A stretch of DNA of 64,000 nt from Pseudisothecium myosuroides (taxonomy: Eukaryota > Streptophyta > Bryopsida > Hypnales > Lembophyllaceae). Below, piece after piece: positions 34,184-44,568 of the stretch. The notes beneath the pieces were generated by a model that was not told the DNA's origin, made no database searches, and saw nothing but the letters and a program-made list of their open reading frames with translations. The DNA is taken from assembly GCA_951799445.1 (NCBI GenBank), contig OX637287.1:37415724-37479723 (forward strand), given 5' to 3'. Position 1 is the stretch's first letter; each line of letters begins with the position of its first letter. The position numbers and the translations under genes were made by a program.

Positions 34184-36229
34184 GTTTCGAATAGGCCCTC
34201 AAATGTGCCCAGGCCTCAGTCATGGACTTATGAGCCACTCAACAAGGGTGAAGTGCCATAGACTACGGGATAGCAGAGGCAGACCCAAAGCACGACGATC
34301 ACAGGCATAGAGGATGTAAGAATTCAATAACTGAGAATCTAAGACAAACATGAAAATTCTATGCCACCACTTGTGGGAGTGCAACTGCATGGTGTATTCT
34401 TGACGCTGTTGATCGACGAGGTCGACTCCACGCATCCCTGCTTGGTACTGGAGGAGTATTGGAGACATCGGGAAGTCAACATGCTCCCGGCCTACCCAGC
34501 TTCCTGCATAGGAGTCCTCACCAATGGGATCACACGCTGTTGAGAGCAGAAAAACAGGCTTTGCGTCCATCCAGCAAATGGCCGCTATGTGACGACTCCT
34601 ATGCATCTTGACGACCAAGTGGCCCCGCTCCGGCAATTGGCTATTTGCAAAACCGGCAAGGCTTCCAGGGAATCCCTTCCGCGTCTTTCGACATGTTCCA
34701 GTCGCCCAAAAGCCACGCTTCAACAACTCCATAAACAGCCTGGGGGACGTGAAAAAATTGTCTGTGACAATGACGTGCCCGCGTCCTTCAAGGCCTGACA
34801 CCGCTGTTAGCACAACGTCTTCGCCGATCAAATCCCCTTCTGCACGTGACTCATCCGCTCCCAAATACATGATGATATTCGACACATACCTGCACATCAA
34901 CGAACAACATGAATACAACTTAGATTAGTACGGTGGGTCGGCTACCAAAAGAGGTCACAAACTGGCTAAGGCAACTCGTAGGCTGAAGGGCTGCTTTGCC
35001 CTTTCAATCGAAGGTCACACACTACTGCATGCATGCAAGTGCTTGTCATTAGTCAATGGGTCCGGTCAGAATTGCAGACAGAAGCCCAAACTCACGAGTA
35101 AGGCGCAACAATTGAGACAAACCCTACCAAGGCGTGACATACCCACCGATGCTGTAGCACTATTCTAATGGAAAATAAAATGACGTTTCATTCATTTTCA
35201 GCAGCAATTTACTCTCTCACGTGAGTCGATGTATCGCGTCCATCCAGCAAATATGGACGGCAAATTTTTGGACTCGTCAGCACAGTTACTACATAATATC
35301 GGAATTATAGACGCGACACAATGCGATGGACGTAGAACCCATCCACGAGGCCCACATTCCACTACGACGTAGACAGACACATCTAAACTGCAGCAAATTT
35401 TCTCAACCTACCTAACATGCTAACCTGCTAACCTGCTGAACATGGAAACCATACTAGAATGCACGAGAATTGGTTTTTTCGGTAGTCATACCTGCTTTTC
35501 GAGTTTGCCAATGCCCAAACCTTCACTCCGAACTTGACAGGATTCGATTTCATATATTGACGGATGTTGCAAAAACGGCCCTTGTAGGCGATCATTATCT
35601 CGTCAAAAAACCAATAATCTTTCGTTGTTGTACAGCCGCTGAGACATAGTGGCGAACGTTTCACAAAGCCACTGAACTTTAGCGAGCTTGTCGTATGATG
35701 CGTTCTGCCGATTAGTCTCTAGCAATTGGTTATCCACCAGGTGCAGGCATCGCACAATCGCTTCAAACCTCTTCCGCGGCATAGTCTCAAATATGAGTGG
35801 GTAGTTGTAAAACGGTTGTCTATCCCAATAGCACTGTATGTGAGGAAATTCCTTCAAACCCATCAGGATTAGGATTCCAAACCAAGCCAGCAGCTCCTCT
35901 GAGTCCAACGGCGTCCACTCCACCCGCCCATTCGTTACTGTAGGGTTGAATACAAAAGGCTGCGTTGCGTACCTGCACACTACAAAGAAAAGGTCAGCCG
36001 CCATTAGCTCATCAAAATGCCAGGACATGACACATCCATTTGCATTGGGAAATTCAAAACCTTGTATGCCTGTACATGGCTGAAAGCAACACTAACAATG
36101 ACTGAAGCTGACCTCCTTCTCTTGTCCCTGAATGCAGGCACTACTAACCATAACTGAAGCATTACAGAGGAGCACTAACAATGACTGTTGGAGCATGACG
36201 CACAAGATTTCGGCAAAAAAGAGTAATTA

Positions 36230-36860
36230 CATGTTTGTCTCGTCCACTACGCGCTGGAGTAGTTCGTCAGGCCAGAATCTCAGAAAGTACTCGCGGGGAT
36301 GGTTGGCTACTGCCGACGTTGGCCCGGGTTCTGGGCCTGAGAAAGTTTTAGAGTTGTGGGCAAGGGTGACGGACTGATGTTGCCATTGATCATCTACAAA
36401 AACCCGTCCAAATGCCCAGCCTGATACATCCTCGTCATAATCATAAAGGCCCAACTCCTTCATCGGGTCTTCCGTGTAGGATGGCGCACCATCATCAGCG
36501 CTTGTTTCTCCAGGGACCTCCTGCGACAGGAAGTCCAAGTACTCTGCCTCCCAGTCGGGATCATTGCTGAACTCGCCATCCGTTGACGTCGGTTGTGCTC
36601 CATGGTCGTCGACACTAATGTCTTCTGTGTTGTGGAAAAGCGTCCTCTGTGTATCCTCGAAGGTAGGCACCACGTCCTTAGCAAGGGTGTCGCTCACTCT
36701 TACTGACCTCGCGCCCAAGGCATCCCCAAAGTCCACTTGAAACATGGGGGTGCCGATAACATGGTGGTAAAAACGAGAGACCACAATGCCGCTTACTCTG
36801 TTCTTGTCACCCACCAAACCCGGGTCAAGGTCGAGAATCTCGGTCGCTGGGCGAGTGAAC
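36230..36860 (-). other. N-terminal regulatory part of the transposase with a possible Tudor-like module
   Basis: Before the DDE domain the frame contains 'GDKNRVSGIVVSRFYHHVIG' and 'PMFQVDFGDALGARSVRV', a G-x-VV....F.V.FGD pattern like small chromatin-reader (Tudor or Chromo-like) folds. A long acidic stretch follows ('DDHGAQPTSTDGEF', 'DPDWEAEYLDFL', 'YDYDEDVSG'). 'PREYFLRFWPDELLQRVVDE' then opens the DDE_Tnp_1_7 domain. The module assignment is an inference from pattern alone. Confidence 0.5.
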
Positions 36861-37427
36861 GGGGTCTCGCATGAGGGTTGCTGGCGGCGTTGCTCCTGGA
36901 TTGAAGATGTCCAGCGGCGTCGTAGCATCAACAAGAAGCTCCTCCAGCGCACCTTCAAGATGCAGTGTCTCCTGTGATGACCCGTCGGAATTGACAACAT
37001 GAACGTAAACCTTTGCTGTATCCGGGACACTTTCCCTGTGAGTGTGCGTAACAGGTGTAGCACCCGCCATTGCAATCCGGGGACGCAAACGAATTGGGCT
37101 CCTGTGGCCTACCACAATTGGAGGCGCCTCCCATCCCAAAGGAGCCTTTAGTGGCCCCCCTTGCTGACGACGCCCCGTGGCGGTGGATGCTCGACGCTTC
37201 CTTTGTTTATGCATTGTCGGGTCCTGCTCGGGATCGTCCAAGCGCCTGCGGACTCCGCCTTGTCGTCTTCGACCTTGGGTCAGATTCATCTGCAGAGCCT
37301 CTCGGAGTTGCTGCCGGTTCACAACCACATTCGGTGGGTCGCGGGACATCGGAGATGACTGAGGAGTAGGCCCCATGTGCAGCATAAATAGTCCTGATGC
37401 CCTTCCATTCACTAGGCTGGTGCGCTC

Positions 37428-38460
37428 CTAAGTGTAGGAAGGGCTCTGCGGACTTCTGGATGCCATAAGAAGCCCCTCCTGGCTGCCGAAGGGGGGATCC
37501 GCCCCAATCGCAGCCACTATATTGTGGGGCGTGTTCAAACCCACTTGACTGGACTGTTCGATTTGTAGACGTGGTGGCGATGTGCTTCGTTGTGACGAGC
37601 TCTGAATCAGCGTTGAAGATTGCACTGGCACGTTGTGGTGATCGCCCCCACGCAGTACAGTTGTGGACCAGGTCTGCGCTTCCGCTTGTTGTTGTGCTGC
37701 GCGCATACGTGCCGCTGACCTCAACCGCGCCATGGCCGACAATCTTGGGGTCGGGGAAGAGCTTCTCCCTGATGAAGAGGTTCACGTCCACGCCAAAGCC
37801 CTCTAGATCGCTTTCGTCGCGCCTTGTTGTCCACCGCAAAGTATGTTGCACGTGCCTTCGAAACAAAAAGCGGAGCCACAAGTATTCAGGAGTCACAGGC
37901 TTCCTGTGAGTGCGAGGGGGCAGGGGAAGGCTGCGCATCCAATCGGAATTCAATAGCGCCACTATGCGATCAGCTTGCCCAGTACTTGCGCCACGCAAAT
38001 TGGCCCAAGTGCGTAAAACCTCGGCCTCTCCTTCTAAATGGGCGGGCGCTGCAGGCACAACCATCATGGAGATGAGCAACGTACGCAGCAGTCTCCCACT
38101 TCTCTGCTTGATGGATGCAACAAACCAGCCCGCACTTGGAGAAATGAGCGCAAGCGCCGTCTTCCTACCGGTAATGCGCACACCACTACCCACAATCATG
38201 TTTCCGGAAGCCCTCTTCCATGCCATTGCGTCCATATTGGTACAAATTCTCCGCTTCATGATCGAATTGAAATCGTGTAGTCCCCTCCCGAGAAGGCCGC
38301 ATTTCAAAAATCCCAAACCGCGACCCCCACGACGCCACAGAATCCTAAGACAGGTTCTGGCGCCAAAATTCGCACTCTCCCGCCCCCTACTGGCAGTCTG
38401 GCACCCGCCATAGCCACGTCCGCAACGCAGGACCCGTTGAAGCAAAGGGCGGCATTCCAT
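37428..38460 (-). pseudogene. Coding-like region upstream of the transposase, unassigned
   Basis: The minus frame from about 38,270 reads 'MKRRICTNMDAMAWKRASG', 'VLRTWANLRGASTGQADR', 'TPEYLWLRFLFRRHVQH', 'GFGVDVNLFIREKLFPDP' and 'GHGAVEVSGTYA'. From about 37,742 a second frame ('MARLRSAARMRAAQQQAEAQ', Ser/Gln-rich) seems to take over, reaching an in-frame TAG at 37,428-37,430. Beyond that stop the same phase continues to the transposase N-terminus. So this may be the true 5' part of one long transposase gene with accumulated breaks, or a second element-encoded protein. No family recognised. Confidence 0.45.
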
Positions 38461-38663
38461 ACATATTCTTCCGGTATTCGTAGCTCAAGGAGCGTATTAT
38501 CGTGTCTGCCCAGTGTTTAGGGTTGTATGTTGAGGAATAGGTCGCACCATTGTTTGCACATTCAGCACGGCAACAACCTTTACGAGCACCAAAAACCCTA
38601 AATCGGCCTACAAACCATCGAAATACACGAAAAACTCCCAGATACGGCCAGAGTGGGCCTCTA

Positions 38664-38680
38664 GGCCGTTCAAGGGTTAA
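38664..38680 (-). repeat. Right TTAA plus 13-bp terminal inverted repeat of the piggyBac element
   Basis: 'ggccgttcaagggttaa', the exact complement of the left terminus at 32,833-32,849. The next inner bases differ between the ends. Confidence 0.95.
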
Positions 38681-39141
38681 TCTAAAGTGAAGCTAGGTCT
38701 CTACAAAAAAAATGAGTTGGGTTCTCTACTCTCTATTACTCAATGGACAAGTTTTTCTTGCTTTCTTTATTCTTGAGATGTGTACAATTTTTATGGGACC
38801 TATAGTCTCTATATTAAAATGCTATATAATTTTATATCAAATTTGCACAAAAAAATTCCAAAATTTTATAATTTATAAAAAACATAAAATTACAACTTCA
38901 AAACAAACACTAACTTATTTTTTAAAAGATATACATTGGGAAAATAGAGCATAGATAGAGAAAGATTTTGAAGCTCACTTAAACTACATGGCTATATGCC
39001 CATCTTTTGAAAGTTAACCATGAAACATTGTTGAGAAAATGTCCAATGAATGACTTTTAGTATTCCTATAGAAGTAAATAATATGCCTATTTTTGGAAGA
39101 ATTTGATCATTTTTAATTGAATTTCTAAAGTCTTTCGAAGA
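38681..39141. other. AT-rich intergenic sequence
   Basis: Nothing recognised. It is the right flank of the piggyBac insertion. Confidence 0.5.
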
Positions 39142-39145
39142 TTAA

Positions 39146-39724
39146 CCCCTAAACGTCCAGATTCATCTCCAGAAATGCCAATTTGAAAAAAATCATTATA
39201 AAATGCTATTTGGAAGAATATTTTGGAGTTGATATACAAATAAAAGTTGTAGATTATGAATTGTAGATTCCATCCGTACAATTAGATTCACCAATGCTAT
39301 CACTAATATTTTTCTATAAATTTTGAAAGGAAAATTTTAAAATTCCTTCTAAATTCGATTACAAGCAAAATATTGTCATTTTTTGAGAAATTTTTTCTAG
39401 AATGGATTTGAAATGAGGTTCTCTTCATACGGTGAATTTTTGAATTTAAAATAAAAATAAAAATCTAAGACCTCATTTTCGTAAATCCGGTTTTGAATTA
39501 GAGTCAATGCAATTTGGGCTTGGTCAACCACTTGACATACTTTCACATTTGTAATTTTAGAAAAATATGTACTCTAATAACACCAAATCCAACCATGAGA
39601 TAGGACTACAACTTGATAAAGTATCTCTACAAATTTGGATGGCTTTCATCCAAGCAATATGAGAAAGAAATAAGAGCATCAATCTATTCATTGTCCAGAA
39701 ATTGGACGTTGGAACACTTTAGGG
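39146..39724. mobile_element. TTAA element, 579 bp
   Basis: TTAA lies at 39,142-39,145 and 39,725-39,728. The left end is CCCCTAAACGTCCAGATT; the right end, reverse complemented, is CCCTAAAGTGTTCCAACGTCC. Non-coding, AT-rich interior. A family S copy begins 10 bp after its right end. Confidence 0.8.
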
Positions 39725-39734
39725 TTAATCATGC

Positions 39735-39935
39735 TTAACCTCAGAAAGCCAAGCTCGTTACTATGGAAATCATCCTTTTGGATAACATATAAATGAATTG
39801 TTCAAAAGAACCAAGAGCAGTCCAATTGGAGATCAAACTCTTGTGCAAGACCTCCCCTTTTTGCACAAAATTCCAAGGATAACCATCTCCACTGACTTCT
39901 ATCTTACATAGAAGGTTTCTATCATCCAAACACTT
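39735..39935 (+). mobile_element. Family S TTAA MITE, right end decayed
   Basis: After TTAA at 39,735-39,738 come 'ctcgttactatggaaatcat', 'ggagatcaaactcttgtgca', 'gacctcccctttttgcacaa', 'aaggataaccatctcca' and 'ttctatcttacat', matching family S landmarks in order. The closing TTAA is not recognisable. Confidence 0.65.
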
Positions 39936-40982
39936 TTAGGCCACCACATCGTTGCAAGGTTAAGAAACAGTCATGCTCACACAACAAGAGGAGTAGAGAC
40001 AAATTTCTTTTCAAATTTCTTTCCTTAAAATATCATTTAGTGCATGGACTCAAATGACACCTCAGATGCTATAATGTGATGAGCCATCTCTTTAACTTGA
40101 GAACAAATCAGAATCACGAACTCTTTCAACCAACTGAACCAAGGTGGCAGAGTGAGAACCAGGAGAATAAAATCAACCACTTCATGCAAACAACTATAGA
40201 AAACAGAAAGTTGCATTTCCTCCCTCCTACAGTATGCTTACAATTGTCCAAGTTCAAGCCGCCTTGCTAAAATCCAGCACGAGGGACGATGCTTCACCAA
40301 ATCCTACAACAAGAAAGGAAGCTTCGAATCACTATTTCACTACACTATTATATCACTGCATATCATACAAAGCTCCGTCTATGAGCTCATGTAATAAGAA
40401 TACCGCCACCTCGAACATAATCACGGCCTTCTTCGAAGCTGCGTCCCAAGCTACACTTGAGAAAAATTCAACGTAGTGTACAACCAGGGTCTTCACACCT
40501 GCCGTTCCATATCTTCTGCCAACCATGTTGACCTGGCTAACTTCTCTCCACATTTAAGTCTAGTCTAAAAGGAGGAACACCAGGCTTCAACAGGGACCAA
40601 GTGTAACTACCTAGTCAAGGGTCAAGATAGTGGAAAAATGGTCACAACAAAGAAACTTTAGTGGGAACTCATGACCACAACACCCTGTACAGTACAAAGC
40701 TACGAAGCACTGGAGAGACCACCCGTCACTCTCCTATCCACGTGACACATTGAGGAACGGAGGATTTAGGGTCACAACCCCATCCTACCCACACTCTTTG
40801 AGAGAGCCGTATTTCTTCAAGATTGAAAAATCTTGCATCTACAGTAGAATGGAGGACAGGGTTACGTCCAACAACGAACTTGGGCCTAACGAATAACGAC
40901 CCTTGTCTAGATATCTGCTAGATAACTCTCTTGAAAAGGATCTCCAGACACCTTCGTCCCAATTGCAAATTCCATGAAGAAT
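39936..40982. other. Intergenic sequence 3' of the GST gene
   Basis: Short frames on both strands; none looks like a protein family. GC content is somewhat higher than in the surrounding repeats, as near genes in this window. Confidence 0.45.
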
Positions 40983-41268
40983 CAGAGCGTCCAAAGATAC
41001 TCCAATTCTCTGACATCTCAGGGAGTCCAAACTGCTCCAATTCTCTGAAATCTCAGGGAGTCCAAGATGCTCCAATTCTTTGAAATCTCAGGATGTCCAA
41101 GCTGCTCAATTCTCTGAAATCTCAGGGAGTCCAAGATGCTCCAATTCTCTGAAATCTCAGGGTGTCCAAGCTGCTCCAATTCTCTGAAATCTCACGGAGT
41201 CCAAGTTGGCTCCAATACTCTGAAATCTCAGGGAGTCCAAGATGCTCCAATTTGCTAAAATCTCAGGT
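40983..41268. repeat. Minisatellite, about eight 35-bp units
   Basis: The unit 'tccaattctctgaaatctca' plus 'gggagtccaagatgc' is repeated about eight times with single-base variants (agatgc/agctgc; one unit has an extra base). It starts about 200 bp beyond the stop codon of the GST-hemerythrin gene. The short open frames through it on both strands are repeat artefacts. Confidence 0.95.
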
Positions 41269-41465
41269 ACATATCCTCTCATATGTTGGCTTCAAGAATG
41301 ACAGCATTGGTACTAAGCCAACAAGTACAGGTAAGGGTGGGTGGTCACCATTGTTCTCATAACAACTTTATATGTTTTTTCTACCTTGATTTCCCGCAAA
41401 ATAAAACTCCAATGCAAGGGTGGGTGGTCACCAATGTTATGATAATATGAAGAACCCTCAATTTT

Positions 41466-44400
41466 TTATGCGTAGAAAGAGATAGCTCGCCTTGCATACC
41501 AATTATCCCCCTGGTCCAAACCGGGTCTCGGTTGCACCCTGGAATACGAATCCGCTTGGTCCAAACTCGGTCTATTCTGCACCCTGGTGTACTGCGGTCC
41601 ACCAAGAGACGGAACCCTGTCCACCGCCACTTTCCGCACTTTCTCATAATCCTCATTGTCCAAGGCATGTGCGATCCGAGGTAGCATGGAGTTTTTGTCG
41701 AAGTCGGAGGTGAAGGACGTCATGAGACCCAAGTATTGGTGGACTTCGTGGGGTTTCAAGCCTTCCAGAAGGTAAGGCAATAACCTGGAATGGGTGGATT
41801 CCATCAACTGAAAGGCTTGGACGACCATGTGCTGTTGCTTCTTCATGCCGTAGCCTGCTGCTTGGAGAAGGGGAAGTTGCTCTCGCTCTTCCTCCTGGAA
41901 GTGTTCTTTCACGTGAACCTGCACAAAAATTCACGTTACAGTAGTTGTGAGCACTGGTACACTCTGTTGCAACAATCCTTTTATAAAAGGAAGAAATGAT
42001 CATCGTTTAAAAAGACTGAATTTTGGGGAATACTAGTACACTCTGTTGCAAATTTTGTGACAATCCTTTTACAAACGGAAGACTGTGTCATCGTTTAAAA
42101 GCCTGAATTGTGAGGTTCGAACGACTGGATATTGGTTAGTCCCCTAATGCATCCATCTAAAGTTCGGATAAATAATTGAATTGTGAAAGGGGGGATGAAA
42201 AAGAGAAAAAATTCATGACACTGTGTATTTATTATGATGGATTAGCGAGAAAGATTTGTCGAACTTGGTGCCCATAATGAAGCAGTTACAGGTATACATG
42301 GAGCAGGCGTTTACATTCGGAATTGCATACGCTTCTTATTAACTCCAATAGTTGGAAGTGATGACTTCTATATCTCTAGGACTTGAAATAGATCGATTAG
42401 GGAACTTAAAGGAAGGTAACGAAATGGACCTATAGGAAGAAGAATTCATTCTTGAATGATAGGAATATGTGTTTTAGAAGTTTAATACTGTTATCTACAG
42501 GCTTCTTATGAAGACTTACTACTTATTTGTACGAGCATTTAGGGTTAATGCAACAGGAAAAGTATCTTCTCGGAGTTAAAATCTTGAGAGAGGATTGCTG
42601 CATTAACGTGAAGATAGGTGTGGATGACAGCGTGATTTGTACTGACCTCAAATGCTTCCACACGGTCAGCCAGAGAAGACAGAGCTTCCAGGTGGTCACG
42701 GTTGCCTTGTCTCAATGCCATCACCCCTTTAATATCCTCCCGAATTCCATTCATTACTGGTAGATCTCGGGCATGGTCCCTTAGTGCAGATGCAGTCAGA
42801 GCTGTAGCACCAAACCAAAAGCTTAGAGTTAAGATCTATAACAAAAATGAAGCAAAAATTTCACATTGAGAGGACCTCAAACGACAGCGTTCGTAACGTC
42901 TCGAATTCTACTCTTAAGATCACAAAACAACACTTTTTGAATGGACTCCAAATTCACCATGATGGGACCTTGAAAAACTTGAGATAAAAAAGAGGTTATA
43001 AATCCAAGTTCACAGGGTGTTCAAATACCTTGGTTAGCTGATTCGAGTGCTGGGAATATCACTCTTTCCTCCATCTGAGCATGTTCTTGCAGAAGCTCTA
43101 GCAAATTGTTGTACAACTTGGGCAGCTCTTTCAACCTCGTCCCCAAGACAGTTCGTCCCATTACATCCAAGTTCGATTTCTTGTTGATGCCATCAAACTC
43201 TTTCACCAGTTTGGCAAAGGCTTCCAAATGCCAAACCATACTCTTGTGCTGCAGGAGCGTCAAACTGATCATCGGCTGCGGCATTTTCTCAATGGAGGAT
43301 TTCACCAGAATAGTCTTCGACAGATCCGAACCCACTTGCACCGGTTTGTAGACTTTGAAAGTACACATGACCGACTTGTAAGCTGACAATCTTGAGTACG
43401 AGGATTGGATTTCGAACCCTCGGATGTAGGTCACAAGGTCCATCAGTGAGAGGAAGGGTATGAGGTAAACATCTACCATTGTGAACTTGGAGCCCAAGAA
43501 GAAATTTCCCTTTCTCTGGTATGATTCAAGTCCAGAGTTCAAGCGTGCCAAGGAGTCGTTCAACCTCAATTCTAAAGCTTCTTGTTGATAGGGATCCCCG
43601 TTGTATAAGGTATCTTCGATAACAGAAGTAAAGATATCTCGAACGTAAGATACCCACTGGGCCACTTGTTTCTCTAGACCACTTGGTAGTAGAGGAGGAT
43701 TCTCGAAATTCTCTTCAATGTAGGCCAGGATGGCGTCCACCGAGCCGCTGATTTTGTGATCCCCATGTTGGAAAACGGGGAACTTGTCGTCCGGGCTCAA
43801 GTTGGCCAAGTTCTCTCCTCTGCAGTTGCGGAGATCATCTGGCATCACCAACGAGGCTTCCACTGGGAGACCCTGCAAAACATCAGGAATATCACTTTGT
43901 TATAGCAAGTCCCCCCCAAAACCAATAAAAACCTAATCTATATCCATGTGACCTGTGGCAAAACTAAAGAACAGACAATTATTCTTTTGAGGCCAAATAG
44001 CAGATGCATCTAAGGTAGAGGACACGAAAATCGTTATGTTCCCGTCTCCTATTCACCGCCCCCTGTTACCGACAGTATCTTAAATAACTCAAATACTCGG
44101 TTAGCTTTCAATATCTGTGGCCAATGAGCTTCAAAATTGCATAAGAAACCATCTAAAACATTGAGCGAGAAAACGATTTGATCACAAGAGAGTTTGGCTT
44201 TTTTGCTCAAAGTCATCCGTGTGGTCTACTGAGTGAGCTTCCAATAAAACCACGCTCCTGTGTGTTGGTTCAAATGCTTTAAAAGTGAAGTAAATAGTAT
44301 CCTCCACCTAATGAGCTTTCAAAGAACACATTGAGAATGAACCTCCTCGCAGAATAGAGAGAAAACATACTTTAATGGTCAATGGCGTTACCTTGTGTAG

Positions 44401-44568
44401 AAGCGCAATGCGTACACGTTGTGTGTAAGGACAAGTAACATCTCCAACCAGTTTCACTTTTCCTTCATCGTCATCTACGTAAGTTGGCGATGACTGCCAT
44501 GACGGTACCACAGCAGACTTCGAATTCTCCACTCTCTGACGAGCTTGCTTTACACAGCATGCTCCCAT
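41466..44568 (-). CDS. Glutathione S-transferase with C-terminal hemerythrin helices (GSTH-type)
   Basis: Probable glutathione- or thiol-dependent enzyme fused to a di-iron or metal-binding helical domain. Four exons, all GT-AG: 44,568-44,392, 43,872-43,029, 42,801-42,647, 41,918-41,466; phases agree and give 542 codons plus stop. A thioredoxin fold starts near residue 35 with 'LVGDVTCPYTQRVRIALLHK'; the CPYTQR active site has a catalytic Cys as in Lambda, DHAR and Omega classes. 'LSPDDKFPVFQHGDHKISGS' is the glutathione-site region, followed by the helical GST domain ('FFLGSKFTMVDVYLIPFL'). From about residue 250 come hemerythrin-like helices: 'LLQHKSMVWHLEAF', 'LLQEHAQMEERVIFPAL', 'LRDHARDLPVMNG' and 'VHVKEHFQEEEREQLPLL', with the expected His and Glu. 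The N-terminus MGACC suggests myristoylation and palmitoylation. The C-terminus carries two related copies of Y-[TS]-RVQ-x-RP-x-LDQ. The family was described in moss. Confidence 0.93.
41510..41610 (-). repeat. In-frame duplication at the 3' end of the GST-hemerythrin gene
   Basis: The last exon encodes 'YTRVQNRPSLDQADS' directly followed by 'YSRVQPRPGLDQGDN': two 15-residue copies from a 45-bp tandem duplication ('ctggtccaaaccgggtctcg' and 'ttggtccaaactcggtctat' on the plus strand). This tail is beyond the hemerythrin helices and probably disordered. Confidence 0.85.

Larger units (their letters stand above)
33998..37412 (-). pseudogene. piggyBac transposase (DDE_Tnp_1_7), spliced, with one frameshift and in-frame stops
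   Basis: It catalyses cut-and-paste transposition at TTAA in the nucleus. Minus-strand exons: about 36,860-36,231; 35,972-35,492; 34,889-34,220; and a Cys-rich piece at 34,183-33,998. Intron 36,230-35,973 (GT..GCAG) restores 'VDETNMYATQPF' across the splice. Intron 35,491-34,890 restores 'SKSRYVSNIIMYLG'. The first Asp is in 'DEIMIAYKGR' (35,604-35,602), the second in 'VTDNFFTS' (34,762-34,760), and the third is within 'GVDLVDQ' (Asp codons at 34,423-34,421 and 34,414-34,412). 'HKWWHRIFMFVLDSQ' follows, as in the family. A six-A run on the plus strand (35,605-35,610) gives one base too many, shifting the frame just before the first Asp. Upstream, the frame 36,825-37,412 (basic, with 'KQRKRR') must switch frame to join exon 1; no splice site was found there. 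Confidence 0.9.
32833..38680 (-). mobile_element. piggyBac-superfamily transposon, 5.84 kb between TTAA sites
   Basis: TTAA lies at 32,833-32,836 and 38,677-38,680. Immediately inside, both ends begin CCCTTGAACGGCC, a 13-bp perfect inverted terminus; with TTAA the match is 17 bp. Base composition jumps from AT-rich flanks to GC-rich DNA exactly at these borders. The minus strand encodes a spliced DDE_Tnp_1_7 transposase (33,998 to about 36,860) with further coding-like sequence upstream to 38.4 kb. TTAA targeting with CCC-starting termini is the hallmark of piggyBac. The insertion lies beside the 31.3-32.7 kb repeat. The sharp compositional border and perfect termini suggest a comparatively recent insertion, but the transposase reading frame is broken. 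Confidence 0.96.

Noticed and set aside
37571..38413. Long plus-strand frames (112 and 167 codons) in the right part of the piggyBac element
   Set aside because: The opposite strand carries the more protein-like reading, continuous with the transposase direction. These look like shadows.
41162..41362. 66-codon plus-strand frame
   Set aside because: It is a translation of the 35-bp minisatellite ('FSEIS.SP' repeats), not a gene.
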